Assembly: GCF_000956475.1 (NCBI RefSeq)
Contig: NZ_JYJB01000006.1
Location: 124,001 to 188,000, forward strand
Source: Microbacterium hydrocarbonoxydans
GTDB taxonomy: Bacteria > Actinomycetota > Actinomycetes > Actinomycetales > Microbacteriaceae
Reading direction: 5' to 3'
Length of the DNA stretch: 64,000 nt
Shown here: piece after piece, positions 9,735 to 19,900 of the stretch
Layout: each line of letters opens with the position of its first letter
Position numbering within the stretch: the stretch's first letter is position 1
Notes under the pieces: model-generated
Databases searched by the model: none
The model's input: only the letters and a program-made list of their open reading frames with translations
Told to the model about the DNA's origin: nothing
Made by a program: the position numbers and the translations under genes

Positions 9735-10370
9735 ATGAAGAACAAGGGCATGGCTGCGCGCTGCGCGGTCGGAATCCTGGGCGGGCTCATGCTCGCCGGC
9801 GTCGGCACCGCTGCCTTCGCTGAATTCCCGAACCCGGACGGCACCGGCGACGTCGACGTCAAGGTCGACATCGCTCCCACGGAGAACGGGGCGCTCAGCC
9901 TCACCGTCGGCGGCACCGAGACCTCGCTGACCGAGGGCGGCACGACGGCGACATACCGTCAGTTCAGTGGCGCGCTGCCGAACGTCACCGTCACCGACAC
10001 CCGTGATGAGGTTCCGGCGGGCGTGTACTGGTACGTCACCGGCCAGGCGAGCGACTTCGTCGGCACCGCCGGCCAGGCGCCCATCACCCCCGACCACCTC
10101 GGCTGGGCTCCGAACGTCGTGACCGAGAACAACGGCGAAGTCAGCGCGGGCGACGTGGTGGACACGTCGATCGACGGCGGCGCCAACGGCGTGGGCCTGG
10201 TCGGCCAGGAGCTCCTCGCGCTCGCGCTCGACTCCTCCGAGGCGCATGCTGCCTCGGGCCAGTGGACCGCGAACGCGAACCTCGTGCTGAAGACCCCGGT
10301 GAACGTGGCTCCCGGCTCGTACACCTCGACCCTGACGCTGTCGCTCTTCGAAGACGCGATCGCTGAATGA
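9735..10370 (+). CDS. Small secreted WxL-like cell-surface protein (CscC-like)
   Basis: A GGAG site precedes this ATG; the longer frame from 9651 lacks a ribosome site and would bury the signal peptide. The 211-residue product has a clear signal peptide ending AFA before EFPNPDG, then a beta-rich acidic domain with no enzyme motif. Its C-terminal pattern, a tryptophan in SGQWTANANLVL followed by PGSYTSTLTLSLF, resembles the last strands of WxL surface domains, which bind peptidoglycan or partner proteins without a covalent anchor. It lies directly upstream of a DUF916 gene, the usual partner of WxL proteins. I infer a non-catalytic surface scaffold or glycan-binding role. The W-x-L motif itself is not intact, so the family call is tentative. 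Confidence 0.6.
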   Translation: MKNKGMAARCAVGILGGLMLAGVGTAAFAEFPNPDGTGDVDVKVDIAPTENGALSLTVGGTETSLTEGGTTATYRQFSGALPNVTVTDTRDEVPAGVYWYVTGQASDFVGTAGQAPITPDHLGWAPNVVTENNGEVSAGDVVDTSIDGGANGVGLVGQELLALALDSSEAHAASGQWTANANLVLKTPVNVAPGSYTSTLTLSLFEDAIAE

Positions 10371-10395
10371 CCCCCCTTCGTCTGCCGGTGACACC

Positions 10396-11466
10396 ATGAC
10401 ATTCCCCCGCTCCGCACCGCTCGCCGTGTGCGCCGCCGCTCTCGCGGCAGTGCTCGGCGCGCTCGGTCTTCCGTCGGCCGCCCACGCCGACCACGCGCCG
10501 AGCGATGCGGTGTCGTGGTCGGTGTCACCGGCGGACGAAACGGGCGAGGACGGCCGCGTCTCGATCCAGCATGAGCTGGACCCGGGCGAGAGCGTCGAAG
10601 AGCACATCATCGTCCGCAACCTCGGAGCGGGGGACGTCGTCTTCTCGCTCTCGGCGGCGGACGGCTTCTACACCGCGGCGGGGCGCTTCGACATGCTCCC
10701 CTCTGACAAGGAGTCGACCGACTCCGGCAGCTGGATCACGATCCCCGAAGAGGTCGAGATCGCGGCGGGCGGCTCTGCGGTCGTCGCCTTCACCATCACG
10801 GTTCCCGATGACGCCGAGCCCGGCGATCACGCAGCAGGAGTCGCGGCATCCGTCCTGTCCGTCAAGAAGGACGAATCGGGCGCGGCCGGCGTCGGTGTCG
10901 AGAGCCGCGTCGGCGTCAAGGTGCTGACCCGCGTCGCCGGTGCTCTCGCTCCGGCCTTCGCCGTGCAGAACGTGCAGACCGGTTACCGACTCAATCCGAA
11001 CCCGTTCGAAGCAGGCGGGCTCACCGTGAGCTTCGACGTGCAGAACACCGGCAACACGCGGCTGGATGCCGTGGGCACGCTGGACATCGCCGGTCAGACG
11101 GTCGCCTTCCCCGCCGAAGGCGAGCACCCGCAGGTGCTGCTCCCCGGAGAGAGCCGCACCTTTTCGCTGCAGCTCGCCGAGGTGTGGCCGCTGTTCCTGC
11201 TCGGCGGAGACCTGAAGGTCGCCCCCACGGCAGCGTCGCTCGACGGCGAGAAGATCGCCGTCGAGGCGTCGACCACCTCCCTGAGCGTGTGGGCGATGCC
11301 ATGGCCGCAGCTGGGACTGCTCGTGGGCGCTGCGCTCCTCGTGCTCGCACTGCTGTGGAACCGCATCCGCTCCCGCCGCCGCGTGCAGGCGCTGATCTCC
11401 GAGGCCGTGGAGCGCGGTCGTGAAGAAGCCCTCGCCGGCTCGACTCGAGAGAAGGTCACCGGATGA
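10396..11466 (+). CDS. DUF916 (WxL-interacting) surface protein with C-terminal anchor (CscA-like)
   Basis: This 356-residue protein has a signal peptide ending AHA (about residue 32), a DUF916-type peptidoglycan-binding domain (about 38-155; note ELDPGESVEEHIIVRNLG and WITIPEEVEI), a second beta-sandwich (about 170-285; NPFEAGGLTVSFDVQNTGN), one hydrophobic helix (about 300-320) and a basic cytoplasmic tail (RIRSRRRVQ). This order is that of WxL-interacting proteins of Firmicutes, which hold WxL proteins at the cell surface. It follows the WxL-like gene by 25 bp, and its stop overlaps the next start (ATGA). It is probably the membrane-anchored core of a surface complex that serves the polysaccharide enzymes around it; that role is inference from context. 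Confidence 0.75.
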   Translation: MTFPRSAPLAVCAAALAAVLGALGLPSAAHADHAPSDAVSWSVSPADETGEDGRVSIQHELDPGESVEEHIIVRNLGAGDVVFSLSAADGFYTAAGRFDMLPSDKESTDSGSWITIPEEVEIAAGGSAVVAFTITVPDDAEPGDHAAGVAASVLSVKKDESGAAGVGVESRVGVKVLTRVAGALAPAFAVQNVQTGYRLNPNPFEAGGLTVSFDVQNTGNTRLDAVGTLDIAGQTVAFPAEGEHPQVLLPGESRTFSLQLAEVWPLFLLGGDLKVAPTAASLDGEKIAVEASTTSLSVWAMPWPQLGLLVGAALLVLALLWNRIRSRRRVQALISEAVERGREEALAGSTREKVTG

Positions 11467-11684
11467 TCGCCCTGTTCGACGTGGCCGCCGATGCGGATGC
11501 CGCCGCCGACGGCTCGAGTGGAGTGCAGATCCACGTCGACATCACGCAGCTGCCCACAGCGCCGCCGATCGGCGGCCTCGCGACCACAGGCATGGACGTG
11601 CCCGTGCTGCTCATCATCGCCGCCGTCGTCCTGATCGCCGCAGGCGCGGTGATCGTCATCCGGAGGGCGCGACGCCGCCCGTGA
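11463..11684 (+). CDS. Small LAxTG-tailed membrane protein (CscD-like)
   Basis: A 73-residue ORF starts inside the stop of the DUF916 gene (ATGA), a sign of coupled translation. Its C-terminus is a sorting-signal look-alike: LATTG, a hydrophobic helix of about 20 residues, then RRARRRP. LAxTG is the pentapeptide preferred by class E sortases of high-GC Gram-positives. Oddly, it has no N-terminal signal peptide: the first 40 residues are acidic and proline-rich. It could be inserted N-out by its single helix, or be an anchor partner that is not cleaved. Small LPxTG proteins occupy the same place in Firmicute csc clusters. No sortase gene is in the window. Function not known. Confidence 0.65.
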   Translation: MIALFDVAADADAAADGSSGVQIHVDITQLPTAPPIGGLATTGMDVPVLLIIAAVVLIAAGAVIVIRRARRRP

Positions 11685-11741
11685 CCACCTGAGAACCCTC
11701 CGCCGGAACCGCATACCGCCCACCACTCGAAGGAGAGTGCG

Positions 11742-14306
11742 TTGCTTCTGCATGCCCGCATATCGAGAACGACATCCGCTCTGCTCGTCGCCGCGATCTC
11801 GGCCGCGGGCCTCTGCCTCGCCTCGCCCGCCGTCGCCGAGTCCGGGGAGCCCGAGCCTCAGATCATCGCCGCCTACGACTTCGAGGACGGCACCGCGCGC
11901 GACACCTCGGGGCACGGCAACGACCTGACCCTCGCAGGCGGAGCCGCCGTCGAGACCTACGGCGACAAGCCGACCGGCAGCAAGGCGCTGTCGACGCGCG
12001 GCGGCACGCAGCACGCCGCGTTCCCCGTCGGCATGTTCGACGGCCGCGACGAGTTCACGATCTCGATGAACTACAAGAACCGCTCGTCCACCGGGAACTT
12101 CTTCACCTTCGCGGTCGGTCAGGACTCGAACAGGTACCTGTTCCTGCGGACGCGCTATCAGGACCTCTACGCCGGGATCACGAAAGCCTCATGGCAGCAG
12201 GAATCCGGCGCATCGGCCACGCTCGACGGCTCGATGCAGGGCGTCTGGGGCAACGTCACGCTCACCGTGTCTCCCACTGAGATCGTCGTCTACTACAACG
12301 GCAGGCCGGTCGCGACGAACTCCGACGTGAAGACGAGCATGAGCGAGCTGGGCACGAACCTCACGGCGTACCTCGGCCGTTCGCTGTACGCCGCCGATCC
12401 GTACTTCAACGGCGCCTTCGACGACATCACCATCTGGGACCGCGCGCTCGACCGCGCCGACCTGCTCGGCTCCGGTGTCGTGGAGGCCGTGGACACCGAG
12501 CAGATCCTCACCCAGCGGGTGAGCACCGAGGCTGGCACGAGCATCCTCGACATCACGCTCGACCACTGGGCACCGGGCGGCGGCGCCACGGGCGAGCTCA
12601 GCGACGTCTCCGACGTGCGCTTCGACTTCCTGACGCACAGCGGCGAGACCCTCACGGCCGCCGACGGCGGCCCGGCATCCGAGATCTCCGACTACCGCGA
12701 TCCGGTGCGGCTCACCCTCACGAAGGCCGACGGGTCGACGGTGCCCTACGAGGTGCGCGTGCACACCCTCGTCACGCCCATCCGCATCCCCGGTCAGGCC
12801 GACGCCACGGGAGCCATGGGCATGAAGTTCTTCGCCGATCCCGAGATCTTCGCCGACGGCGGCAAGTACTACATCTACCCCACCACCGACGGCTACTCCG
12901 AGTGGGGCGGCTGGACGATCCACGCGTTCGAGTCGACCGACCTGGTCACCTGGACCGACAAGGGCGTCGTCGTGAACCTCCGCGATCAGGATCTCGACGG
13001 AGCCCCCGACAGCAGCATCCTGCCGAACCGCACCAAGAAGGCCTGGGCGCCGGCCATGGCGCTGCGGGACGGCAAGTACTACCTCTACTTCTCCGGAGAC
13101 GGGCAGACGAACGTGGCGGTCTCCGACCGTCCGGACGGCGGATTCCGGCTCACCGACAGCGTCGTGGCCGACAGCATCGACCCGGCGACCTTCCGCGACC
13201 CGCAGACCGGCAAGTGGTACATCGCGTGGGGGCAGAGCGGCATCAACTACGCCGAGCTGAACGACGACATGCGCAGCTACGATCCGGCGACCCGTGTGCA
13301 GCAGTCGATCACCGGATACCGCGAGGGCTCGTACATCACCGCGCGCGAGTACCTCGGATCGTGGACGTACTACTACACGTACTCGGTCGACGACACGAAC
13401 TCGCCCGACTACCGCGTCGCCTACGCGACCGCGACGAGCATGGCGGGTCCCTGGACCTACCGGGGAGAGATCCTGAACAAGGACGTCGCCAAGGGCATCC
13501 TCGGCACCGCGCACCACTCGGTGCTGCAGGTGCCCGGCACCGACGACTGGTACGTCGCGTACCACGCGTTCCTCACCGACGAGATGCGCCCGCGACTGGT
13601 CGACCTCACCAACGGCAAGCAGATCGCCACCGGCAACAAGCGCGAGACGCGCGTCGCCCGGCTCACCTACACGCAACCCACCGCGGCCGAGATCGCGACG
13701 GGCGCCGTGCCGCTCATCCAGCGCATCCCCGTGACGTACGAGGGCGTGCTGCCCGAGACGACCCCGACCGTGTCGCTCGCGGGCGATCCCGTCGTCGGCT
13801 CGACTCTGACGGCGGGCTTCGGAGAGGGATGGGCCGCGACCTCGTGGTCGTGGCTCCGCGACGGAGAGCCCCTCGCCGGCGCCGCAGGCGCGCAGTACAC
13901 CGTGACGGCGGCGGATGCCGGGCACGCGATCTCGGCCCGCGGCATCGGCGAGTCCGCGACGGGCGTGCGCAACAACGACGGCAGCGCTCCCGCCCGCACG
14001 AATCCGCTCACGACGACGGCTGCGGCGATACCCGGAGCGACTGTCGACGTGCGGCTGTCGGTGCAGGTGCGGTGCGTGGCGGGCAAGGCGACGATCGTCG
14101 CCACGGTGGGCAATGAGACGGGGCAGGCGGCGGATGCCGTCGTCACCAGCGGTTTCGGCGCGAAGACGATCACCGCGCTCGCCGACGGGCGCAGCGCTTC
14201 GGCCTCGTTCAGCACCCGCAGCGCCGCCATCGCGGCGGGAACAGTGACGGTCGCGGTCGCAGAGGCGAGCGTCGAGCAGGCGTACGAGGCGCGGTCATGC
14301 CAGTGA
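11742..14306 (+). CDS. Secreted LamG-GH43 alpha-L-arabinofuranosidase-like enzyme
   Basis: The start is TTG, chosen because AAGGAGAG lies 5-6 bp upstream and the signal peptide (about 1-33, ending AVA) begins there. The 854-residue protein has a LamG domain (about 40-250; HGNDLTLAGG), a linker domain, GH43 (about 355-640), an Ig-like repeat common in Microbacteriaceae (WSWLRDGEPLAGA; about 680-750) and the shared C-terminal module. Catalytic triad candidates are D366 (FADPEIF), D480 (SIDPATF) and E528 (REGSY). HHSVLQVPGTDDWYVAYH is typical of GH43 arabinofuranosidases and beta-xylosidases. It is the fourth gene of the operon from 9735 and is followed after 44 bp by another GH43 gene. Confidence 0.85.
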   Translation: MLLHARISRTTSALLVAAISAAGLCLASPAVAESGEPEPQIIAAYDFEDGTARDTSGHGNDLTLAGGAAVETYGDKPTGSKALSTRGGTQHAAFPVGMFDGRDEFTISMNYKNRSSTGNFFTFAVGQDSNRYLFLRTRYQDLYAGITKASWQQESGASATLDGSMQGVWGNVTLTVSPTEIVVYYNGRPVATNSDVKTSMSELGTNLTAYLGRSLYAADPYFNGAFDDITIWDRALDRADLLGSGVVEAVDTEQILTQRVSTEAGTSILDITLDHWAPGGGATGELSDVSDVRFDFLTHSGETLTAADGGPASEISDYRDPVRLTLTKADGSTVPYEVRVHTLVTPIRIPGQADATGAMGMKFFADPEIFADGGKYYIYPTTDGYSEWGGWTIHAFESTDLVTWTDKGVVVNLRDQDLDGAPDSSILPNRTKKAWAPAMALRDGKYYLYFSGDGQTNVAVSDRPDGGFRLTDSVVADSIDPATFRDPQTGKWYIAWGQSGINYAELNDDMRSYDPATRVQQSITGYREGSYITAREYLGSWTYYYTYSVDDTNSPDYRVAYATATSMAGPWTYRGEILNKDVAKGILGTAHHSVLQVPGTDDWYVAYHAFLTDEMRPRLVDLTNGKQIATGNKRETRVARLTYTQPTAAEIATGAVPLIQRIPVTYEGVLPETTPTVSLAGDPVVGSTLTAGFGEGWAATSWSWLRDGEPLAGAAGAQYTVTAADAGHAISARGIGESATGVRNNDGSAPARTNPLTTTAAAIPGATVDVRLSVQVRCVAGKATIVATVGNETGQAADAVVTSGFGAKTITALADGRSASASFSTRSAAIAAGTVTVAVAEASVEQAYEARSCQ

Positions 14307-14350
14307 CCCGCAGATCCATCACCCATCACCAGGAACGACAGGAGAGTCGC

Positions 14351-16981
14351 ATGCGCGGAACAGGTCGGGGCCGCAGGTCGGTCGCCGCAGTGACAGGAGC
14401 AGTACTGGTCGCCGGATTGGCGGCGTTCACGCCGTCGCCCGCGGATGCCGCGGAGCCGTCTTCGCTGCTCGCGCTGTACGACTTCTCCGAGGCGAGCGGG
14501 GCCGTCGTGCACGATGCGAGCACGCACGGCAACGACGCCACGGTCTTCGGCGGTGAGGCCTGGCACAGCGGATACATGCAGTTCACCGGCGCCAACCACG
14601 TGCAGATGCCGAACGACCTGCTGGCGGGCCGCAGCGCCGCGACGATCGTGATCGAGACCTCGCCGCAGGCCCTCACTGGCGCGAAGTTCCTGTGGAACTT
14701 CGGCGGCACCAGCAGCCCGACGAGCGGTCAGGGGCAGCTCTTCATCCAGCCCGTCGCGCCGCGCGTGGCGATCACCAAGACGAACTGGTCGGGTGAGCAG
14801 AGCGTCACGTCGCCGACGAAGCTCGTCGAGGGGCAGTGGCAGTCGGTCGCCGCGACGATCGCGAAGAACGCCGGCGGCACCACCTCGACGCTGCGCCTGT
14901 TCATCAACGGCACGCAGGTGGCGGAGAAGACCGATTCCACCGTCAATCTCACCGACCTGCTGACGCACACGGCGAACTACATCGGAAAGAGCGCGTACCC
15001 CGCCGACACCCTGTATCAGGGCAAGGTGTCGACCTTCCGCGTCTACGAGGAGGCGCTGCCGGCCTCGACGCTGGTCGACATCGCCGCGACGGATGCCGCG
15101 GCCGCCGCGACCGAGACGATCGCCGCTCTCGACCTCGCCGCCGCGAACACCCAGAGCCTCGACGCCGTCGAGACCGACCTCACGCTGCCGACGGCAGGCG
15201 GAGTCACCTGGACCTCATCGCACCCCGGCGTCGTCGCCGCCGACGGCACCGTGACGCCGCCGGCATCCGACACGGTCGTGACCCTCACCGCGGTCTCCAC
15301 CGTGCGCGGAGTGCAGAGTGCGCCGCGCAGCTTCCAGGTCACCGTGCTCAAAGACCCGGCGGCATCCGAGAAGGCGCAGCGCGATCTCGACGCCATCACG
15401 ATCGCGGATGCAGACGACGTCCGCTCGAACATCGCGCTTCCGGCATCCGGATCCCGCTACGGCTCCACGGTGACCTGGCAGAGCTCCGCTCCCGCGATCG
15501 TCGACGTGACCGGCACCGCGCAGACGGCACCCGGCATCGTCACCCGGCCCGAGGGCGGGGATGCCAAGGTGACGCTCACGGCCACCGCCACCATCGACGG
15601 CGTGACCGCGACGCGAGAGATCCCGCTCGTGGTGCGCCAGGCCTACGACATGCCCGCGACCACCGACTACCTCTTCGCGCACTTCACCGGCACCGAGGGC
15701 TCGGCGACCGACGAGCAGATCTACTTCGCCACCAGCCGCGACGCCAAGACCTTCACCGACACCCGCCCTGCGGGCTCGCCGGTGCTGTCGACACAGCGCG
15801 ACGCAGGCCAGGGTGAAGGCGGAGTCCGCGACCCGTTCCTCGTGCGCTCGCCGGAGGGCGACCGGTTCTACCTGATCGCCACCGACCTGAGCATCTACTA
15901 CCGCGGCGGGTGGGGCAACGCGCACGCCACGGAGGACGGCTCGACCGAGCTCGTGATCTGGGAGTCGACCGACCTCGTGAACTGGAGCGAGCCGCGGCTC
16001 GCCGACGTCGCGAGCGAGATCCCGAACGCCGGCATGGCCTGGGCGCCCGAGGCGATCTGGGATGAGGTGACGGGTCAGTACTACGTCTACTGGGCCACCC
16101 GCGCCGACGGCAACACGGCCTTCGGCGACAGCGTCGACATCTACATGTCGACCACCCGCGACTTCCGCACCTTCTCCACGCCCGTGAAGTGGATCGACCG
16201 AGAGCACTCCATCATCGACACGACCGTGATCAAGGTCGGCGACTGGTACTACCGGGCCTCGGGCGACGGCGAGATCACGATCGAGAAGTCGAAGAACCTC
16301 GCCGCGACCACGGCATCCGCGCTCCCTGCCACCACCGGCACGGATCAGCAGTGGGTCCTCGTCGGCACGCTGCAGTCGATCCTGAACGGCAGCGGCACCT
16401 GCGCCGGCGGCACGAATTACACCGGAGCCTGCCTCGAGGGGCCCGAGTTCTTCCAGTACAACGACGACGACCGCGCCGGAGCCTCTGAGCTCTACGGCCT
16501 GCTCGCCGACCAGTACGCCACCGGGCGCGGATACGTCCCGTTCCGCACGACCGACATCGGCTCGACGTCGAGCTCCGTGTGGAGCAAGGCGACCGACATC
16601 AACCTCGGCGCGATCAAGAAGCGCCACGGCGGCATCGTCCCGATCACCGCGGAGGAGTATCAGCGCGTGATGTTCCACTTCGCCGGCGTCGGCACCGACC
16701 CCGACCTGAAGATCAGCACGGCCGTCACGACGCGCTGCGTGGCAGGCAAGGTCGCCCTCGCCGTCTCGGTCACGAACGCCGACAGTCGCGCCGCCGATGT
16801 CGTCATCACGACGCCCTTCGGCAGCAAGACGGTCACGGGCGTCCAGCCGGGCAAGACCGTCACGCAGACCGTGTCGACACGGCAGGGCGCGGTCGCCGCG
16901 GCATCCGTCTCCGTCGAAGGCTCCGCGAGCGACGCCTCGTATTCCGCAAGCACGTTCTACGACGCCCGCACCTGCGGCTGA
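14351..16981 (+). CDS. Secreted LamG-Ig-GH43 arabinanase-like enzyme
   Basis: The ATG at 14351 follows ACAGGAGAG and opens a signal peptide (about 1-34, ending ADA); the longer frame from 14297 overlaps the previous gene and is unlikely. The 876-residue product has a LamG domain (about 36-245), two atrophied bacterial Ig domains (about 255-430), GH43 (about 440-770) and the shared C-terminal module. D494 (VRDPF), D623 (IIDTTV) and E696 (LEGPEFF) form the expected triad. The catalytic part resembles that of the gene at the left edge. The first ~340 residues are close to those of the next protein (16998), although the catalytic domains differ, which indicates duplication with domain exchange. 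Confidence 0.85.
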   Translation: MRGTGRGRRSVAAVTGAVLVAGLAAFTPSPADAAEPSSLLALYDFSEASGAVVHDASTHGNDATVFGGEAWHSGYMQFTGANHVQMPNDLLAGRSAATIVIETSPQALTGAKFLWNFGGTSSPTSGQGQLFIQPVAPRVAITKTNWSGEQSVTSPTKLVEGQWQSVAATIAKNAGGTTSTLRLFINGTQVAEKTDSTVNLTDLLTHTANYIGKSAYPADTLYQGKVSTFRVYEEALPASTLVDIAATDAAAAATETIAALDLAAANTQSLDAVETDLTLPTAGGVTWTSSHPGVVAADGTVTPPASDTVVTLTAVSTVRGVQSAPRSFQVTVLKDPAASEKAQRDLDAITIADADDVRSNIALPASGSRYGSTVTWQSSAPAIVDVTGTAQTAPGIVTRPEGGDAKVTLTATATIDGVTATREIPLVVRQAYDMPATTDYLFAHFTGTEGSATDEQIYFATSRDAKTFTDTRPAGSPVLSTQRDAGQGEGGVRDPFLVRSPEGDRFYLIATDLSIYYRGGWGNAHATEDGSTELVIWESTDLVNWSEPRLADVASEIPNAGMAWAPEAIWDEVTGQYYVYWATRADGNTAFGDSVDIYMSTTRDFRTFSTPVKWIDREHSIIDTTVIKVGDWYYRASGDGEITIEKSKNLAATTASALPATTGTDQQWVLVGTLQSILNGSGTCAGGTNYTGACLEGPEFFQYNDDDRAGASELYGLLADQYATGRGYVPFRTTDIGSTSSSVWSKATDINLGAIKKRHGGIVPITAEEYQRVMFHFAGVGTDPDLKISTAVTTRCVAGKVALAVSVTNADSRAADVVITTPFGSKTVTGVQPGKTVTQTVSTRQGAVAAASVSVEGSASDASYSASTFYDARTCG

Positions 16982-16997
16982 GAAGGAGATCAGGAGC

Positions 16998-19900
16998 ATG
17001 AGATTCGCGAAGACCCTCACCGGCGCCCTGCTCGCCGGATGCCTCGCGGTGCTGACTCCGGCCGCTGCGGGCGCAGCGGTCGTGCGGCCCGCCGCGCTCA
17101 CCGAACCCGCCTCGCTGCTCGCGCGGTACGACTTCTCGGAGTCGGACGGCACAGTGCTGCACGACGCGAGCGCGGCGCACCGCGACGCGGCGGTCGTGGG
17201 CGGCGCCGCGTGGCGGAACGGCGCCATGCAGTTCACCGGCGCGAACCACGTGCAGCTGCCGAACGACCTGCTCGCCGGGAAGAGCGCGGCGACCGTCGTG
17301 ATCGAGACCACCCCGCAGGCGCTCAGCGGAGCCAAGTTCCTGTGGAACTTCGGCGGCTCCGGTGACGCCTCGACCGGGCAGTTCTTCATCCAGCCGGTCG
17401 CGCCTCGCCTCGCCATCTCGAAGACCAACTGGTCGGGAGAGCAGACGGTCACCTCGGCGACGAAGCTGGTGGAGGGACGGTCGCAGTCCGTGGCCGCGAC
17501 CATCGAGAAGAACGCCGGCGGTACGACCTCGACCCTCCGGCTGTTCATCGACGGCACCCAGGTGGCGGTCAAGAGCGATTCGACCGTGCATCTGAGCGAT
17601 CTGGTGACGCACACCATGAACTACATCGGAAAGAGCGCCTACGCCGGAGACAGCCTGTACCAGGGCGCGGTGTCGGAGTTCCGCGTGTACGAGGAGGCCC
17701 TGCCGGCCGCGACCCTCGCCGAGATCGCCGCGACCGATGCGCAGTCGGTGGCCGCCGAGACAGCGGCCGCTCTCGACCTCGCCGCCGTCAACGCGCAGAG
17801 GCTCGACGCCGTGGAGACGAACCTCGTGCTGCCCACGGCGGGCGGCGTGACCTGGAGCTCGTCGCAGCCAGGGATCGTCGCGGCGGACGGTACGGTCGTG
17901 CAGCCCGCGGCCGACACCCGGGTCACGCTGACCGCCACCGCGGCCACGCGCGGCGCCACCGCGAGCAGGACCTTCGATGTGACGGTGCTCAAGGTGCCGA
18001 GTGCGGCCGAGCGCGCGGCCAAGGCCGCCGCGATGCTCGTGCTGCCCTCGGTGCTCGAGAACGGCTACGTGCTGCCGGCCACCGCGAGCGGACTGTCCGT
18101 GAGCTGGTCGCACGCATCGGGCGCCGGCGCCGTCGTCGACGGTGCGATCGCCTCAGCCCCGGCCGACGCTCTCTCGCCTGCGACTCTCGAGGCGGTGATC
18201 GGGACAGCGCCCGACACCGCGACGGTGCAGCTCGAGGTGCGCGTCACGGCCGGTGCCGATCGCCTCGCGAGCTACACGACCTCGAAGACCACGCGCGGCG
18301 GCGACGATGTCGACGTCACGCGCGCCGCGCACCTCGCGCTCTCCCGGAGCGGCGGCGCCTACGCCGCGCTCAACGGCGGCGGAGCCGTGGTGTTCGCGCA
18401 GGTCACCGGCATGACGGAGGATCTCAACGGCACCAAGCGCTACCTCGGGCAGCCGTACCTGTTCCGGCTCGAGGGCGACCAGGGCTTCGGCCTGATCGCC
18501 CGCCGCGTCACCGCAGCAGGCGGCGCCGCGAGCGATGACGGCGGCGCGCTCCTGTTCACCTCGACCGACCTCGCGAACTGGGATGACCGGGGCGCGCTCG
18601 CGCTCCCCGGCCCCGCGACGACGGGGCGCGTCTCTGCGGAGTGGGATGAGCGGATCGACGCCTATCGCGTGGTGTGGTCGGATGCGGCAGGCAGTGCGTA
18701 CAGCGGATCGACGACCGACTTCACGACCGTCACGCCGCTCGGCGCGGGCGCGCACCCGGCAGGGCGCGCGGGAACCATCGGCGTGGCCTACGCCGAGACC
18801 GCGTCGATCGTGCCGCTCACCCCTGCCGAGGCCGAGCGCACCGATGCGCTGCTCGGGCGCGTGCACAACACCGCGCTGCAGCAGCCCGAGGACGTGACCG
18901 TGGAGGCGGGCTCGACGCTCGAGCTGCCGGAGAAGGTCACGGCCGACTACTCCGACGGCGGCACGCACGACTTCCGCGTCGCGTGGGACACCTCGAGCGT
19001 CGACCTCTCGGCACCGGGCACGTATCAGGTGACCGGGACACTGCAGCAGCAGAAGACCGTGTTCCCGCTGGTCTCGCGTCGCGCGGATCCGCACGTGCTG
19101 CGGTACACCCGCCCCGACGGCTCGAAGACGTGGATGTACATCGCCACCGACGACAACGGTCAGGACGAGTTCTTCGTGCGGCAGGCCGACACGATCGAGG
19201 GCCTGGCCACCGCACCGGACAACCGCATCCTCGGTATCGGCCTCTCCGGTGCCGCACCCGTGGGGTCGCAGCTGTGGGCGCCGGAGTTCCACGAGGTGGG
19301 AGGCGACCTGTACATCCTGTTCGCCGCGAACGCGAACAACGTCAACGCGTGGAACGGCGTGCAGTCGTACACGATGCGGCTGAGGCCGGGCGGAGACCCG
19401 CTCGTGCGCGCCGACTGGGAGGCTCCGCAGCGCGTGGTCGACGCGCAGGGACAGCCGCTCACGCAGTACGGCACGGGCATCACGCTCGACATGACCACCT
19501 TCGAGGACGCGGGTGTGCAGTACGCGGTGTGGTCGGAGCGCAAGGTCCCCGCATCCGGATCCGGCCCCGCCGTGCTCAAGATCTCCAAGATCATCCCGTC
19601 GACGACGGGCGCCTGGAGGCTGGACGGCACTCGGTCGACGATCGCGTACCCCGATCGCAGCTGGTCCGACAACACGACCCCCGTCGTCGAGGGGCCTTTC
19701 GTGATCCAGCGCGACGGCAAGATCATGATCACGTTCTCGGGCTCGGGCGTCGACTCGACCTACGCGGTCGGGCTCATGACGGCCGATGCCGGTGCAGAGC
19801 TGCTGGACGCCGGCTCGTGGACCATGCGCAACTACCCGATCTGGCACTTCGAAGGTCCGGTGACGGACAACTGGGGCCCCGGCCACAACTCGTACACCTA

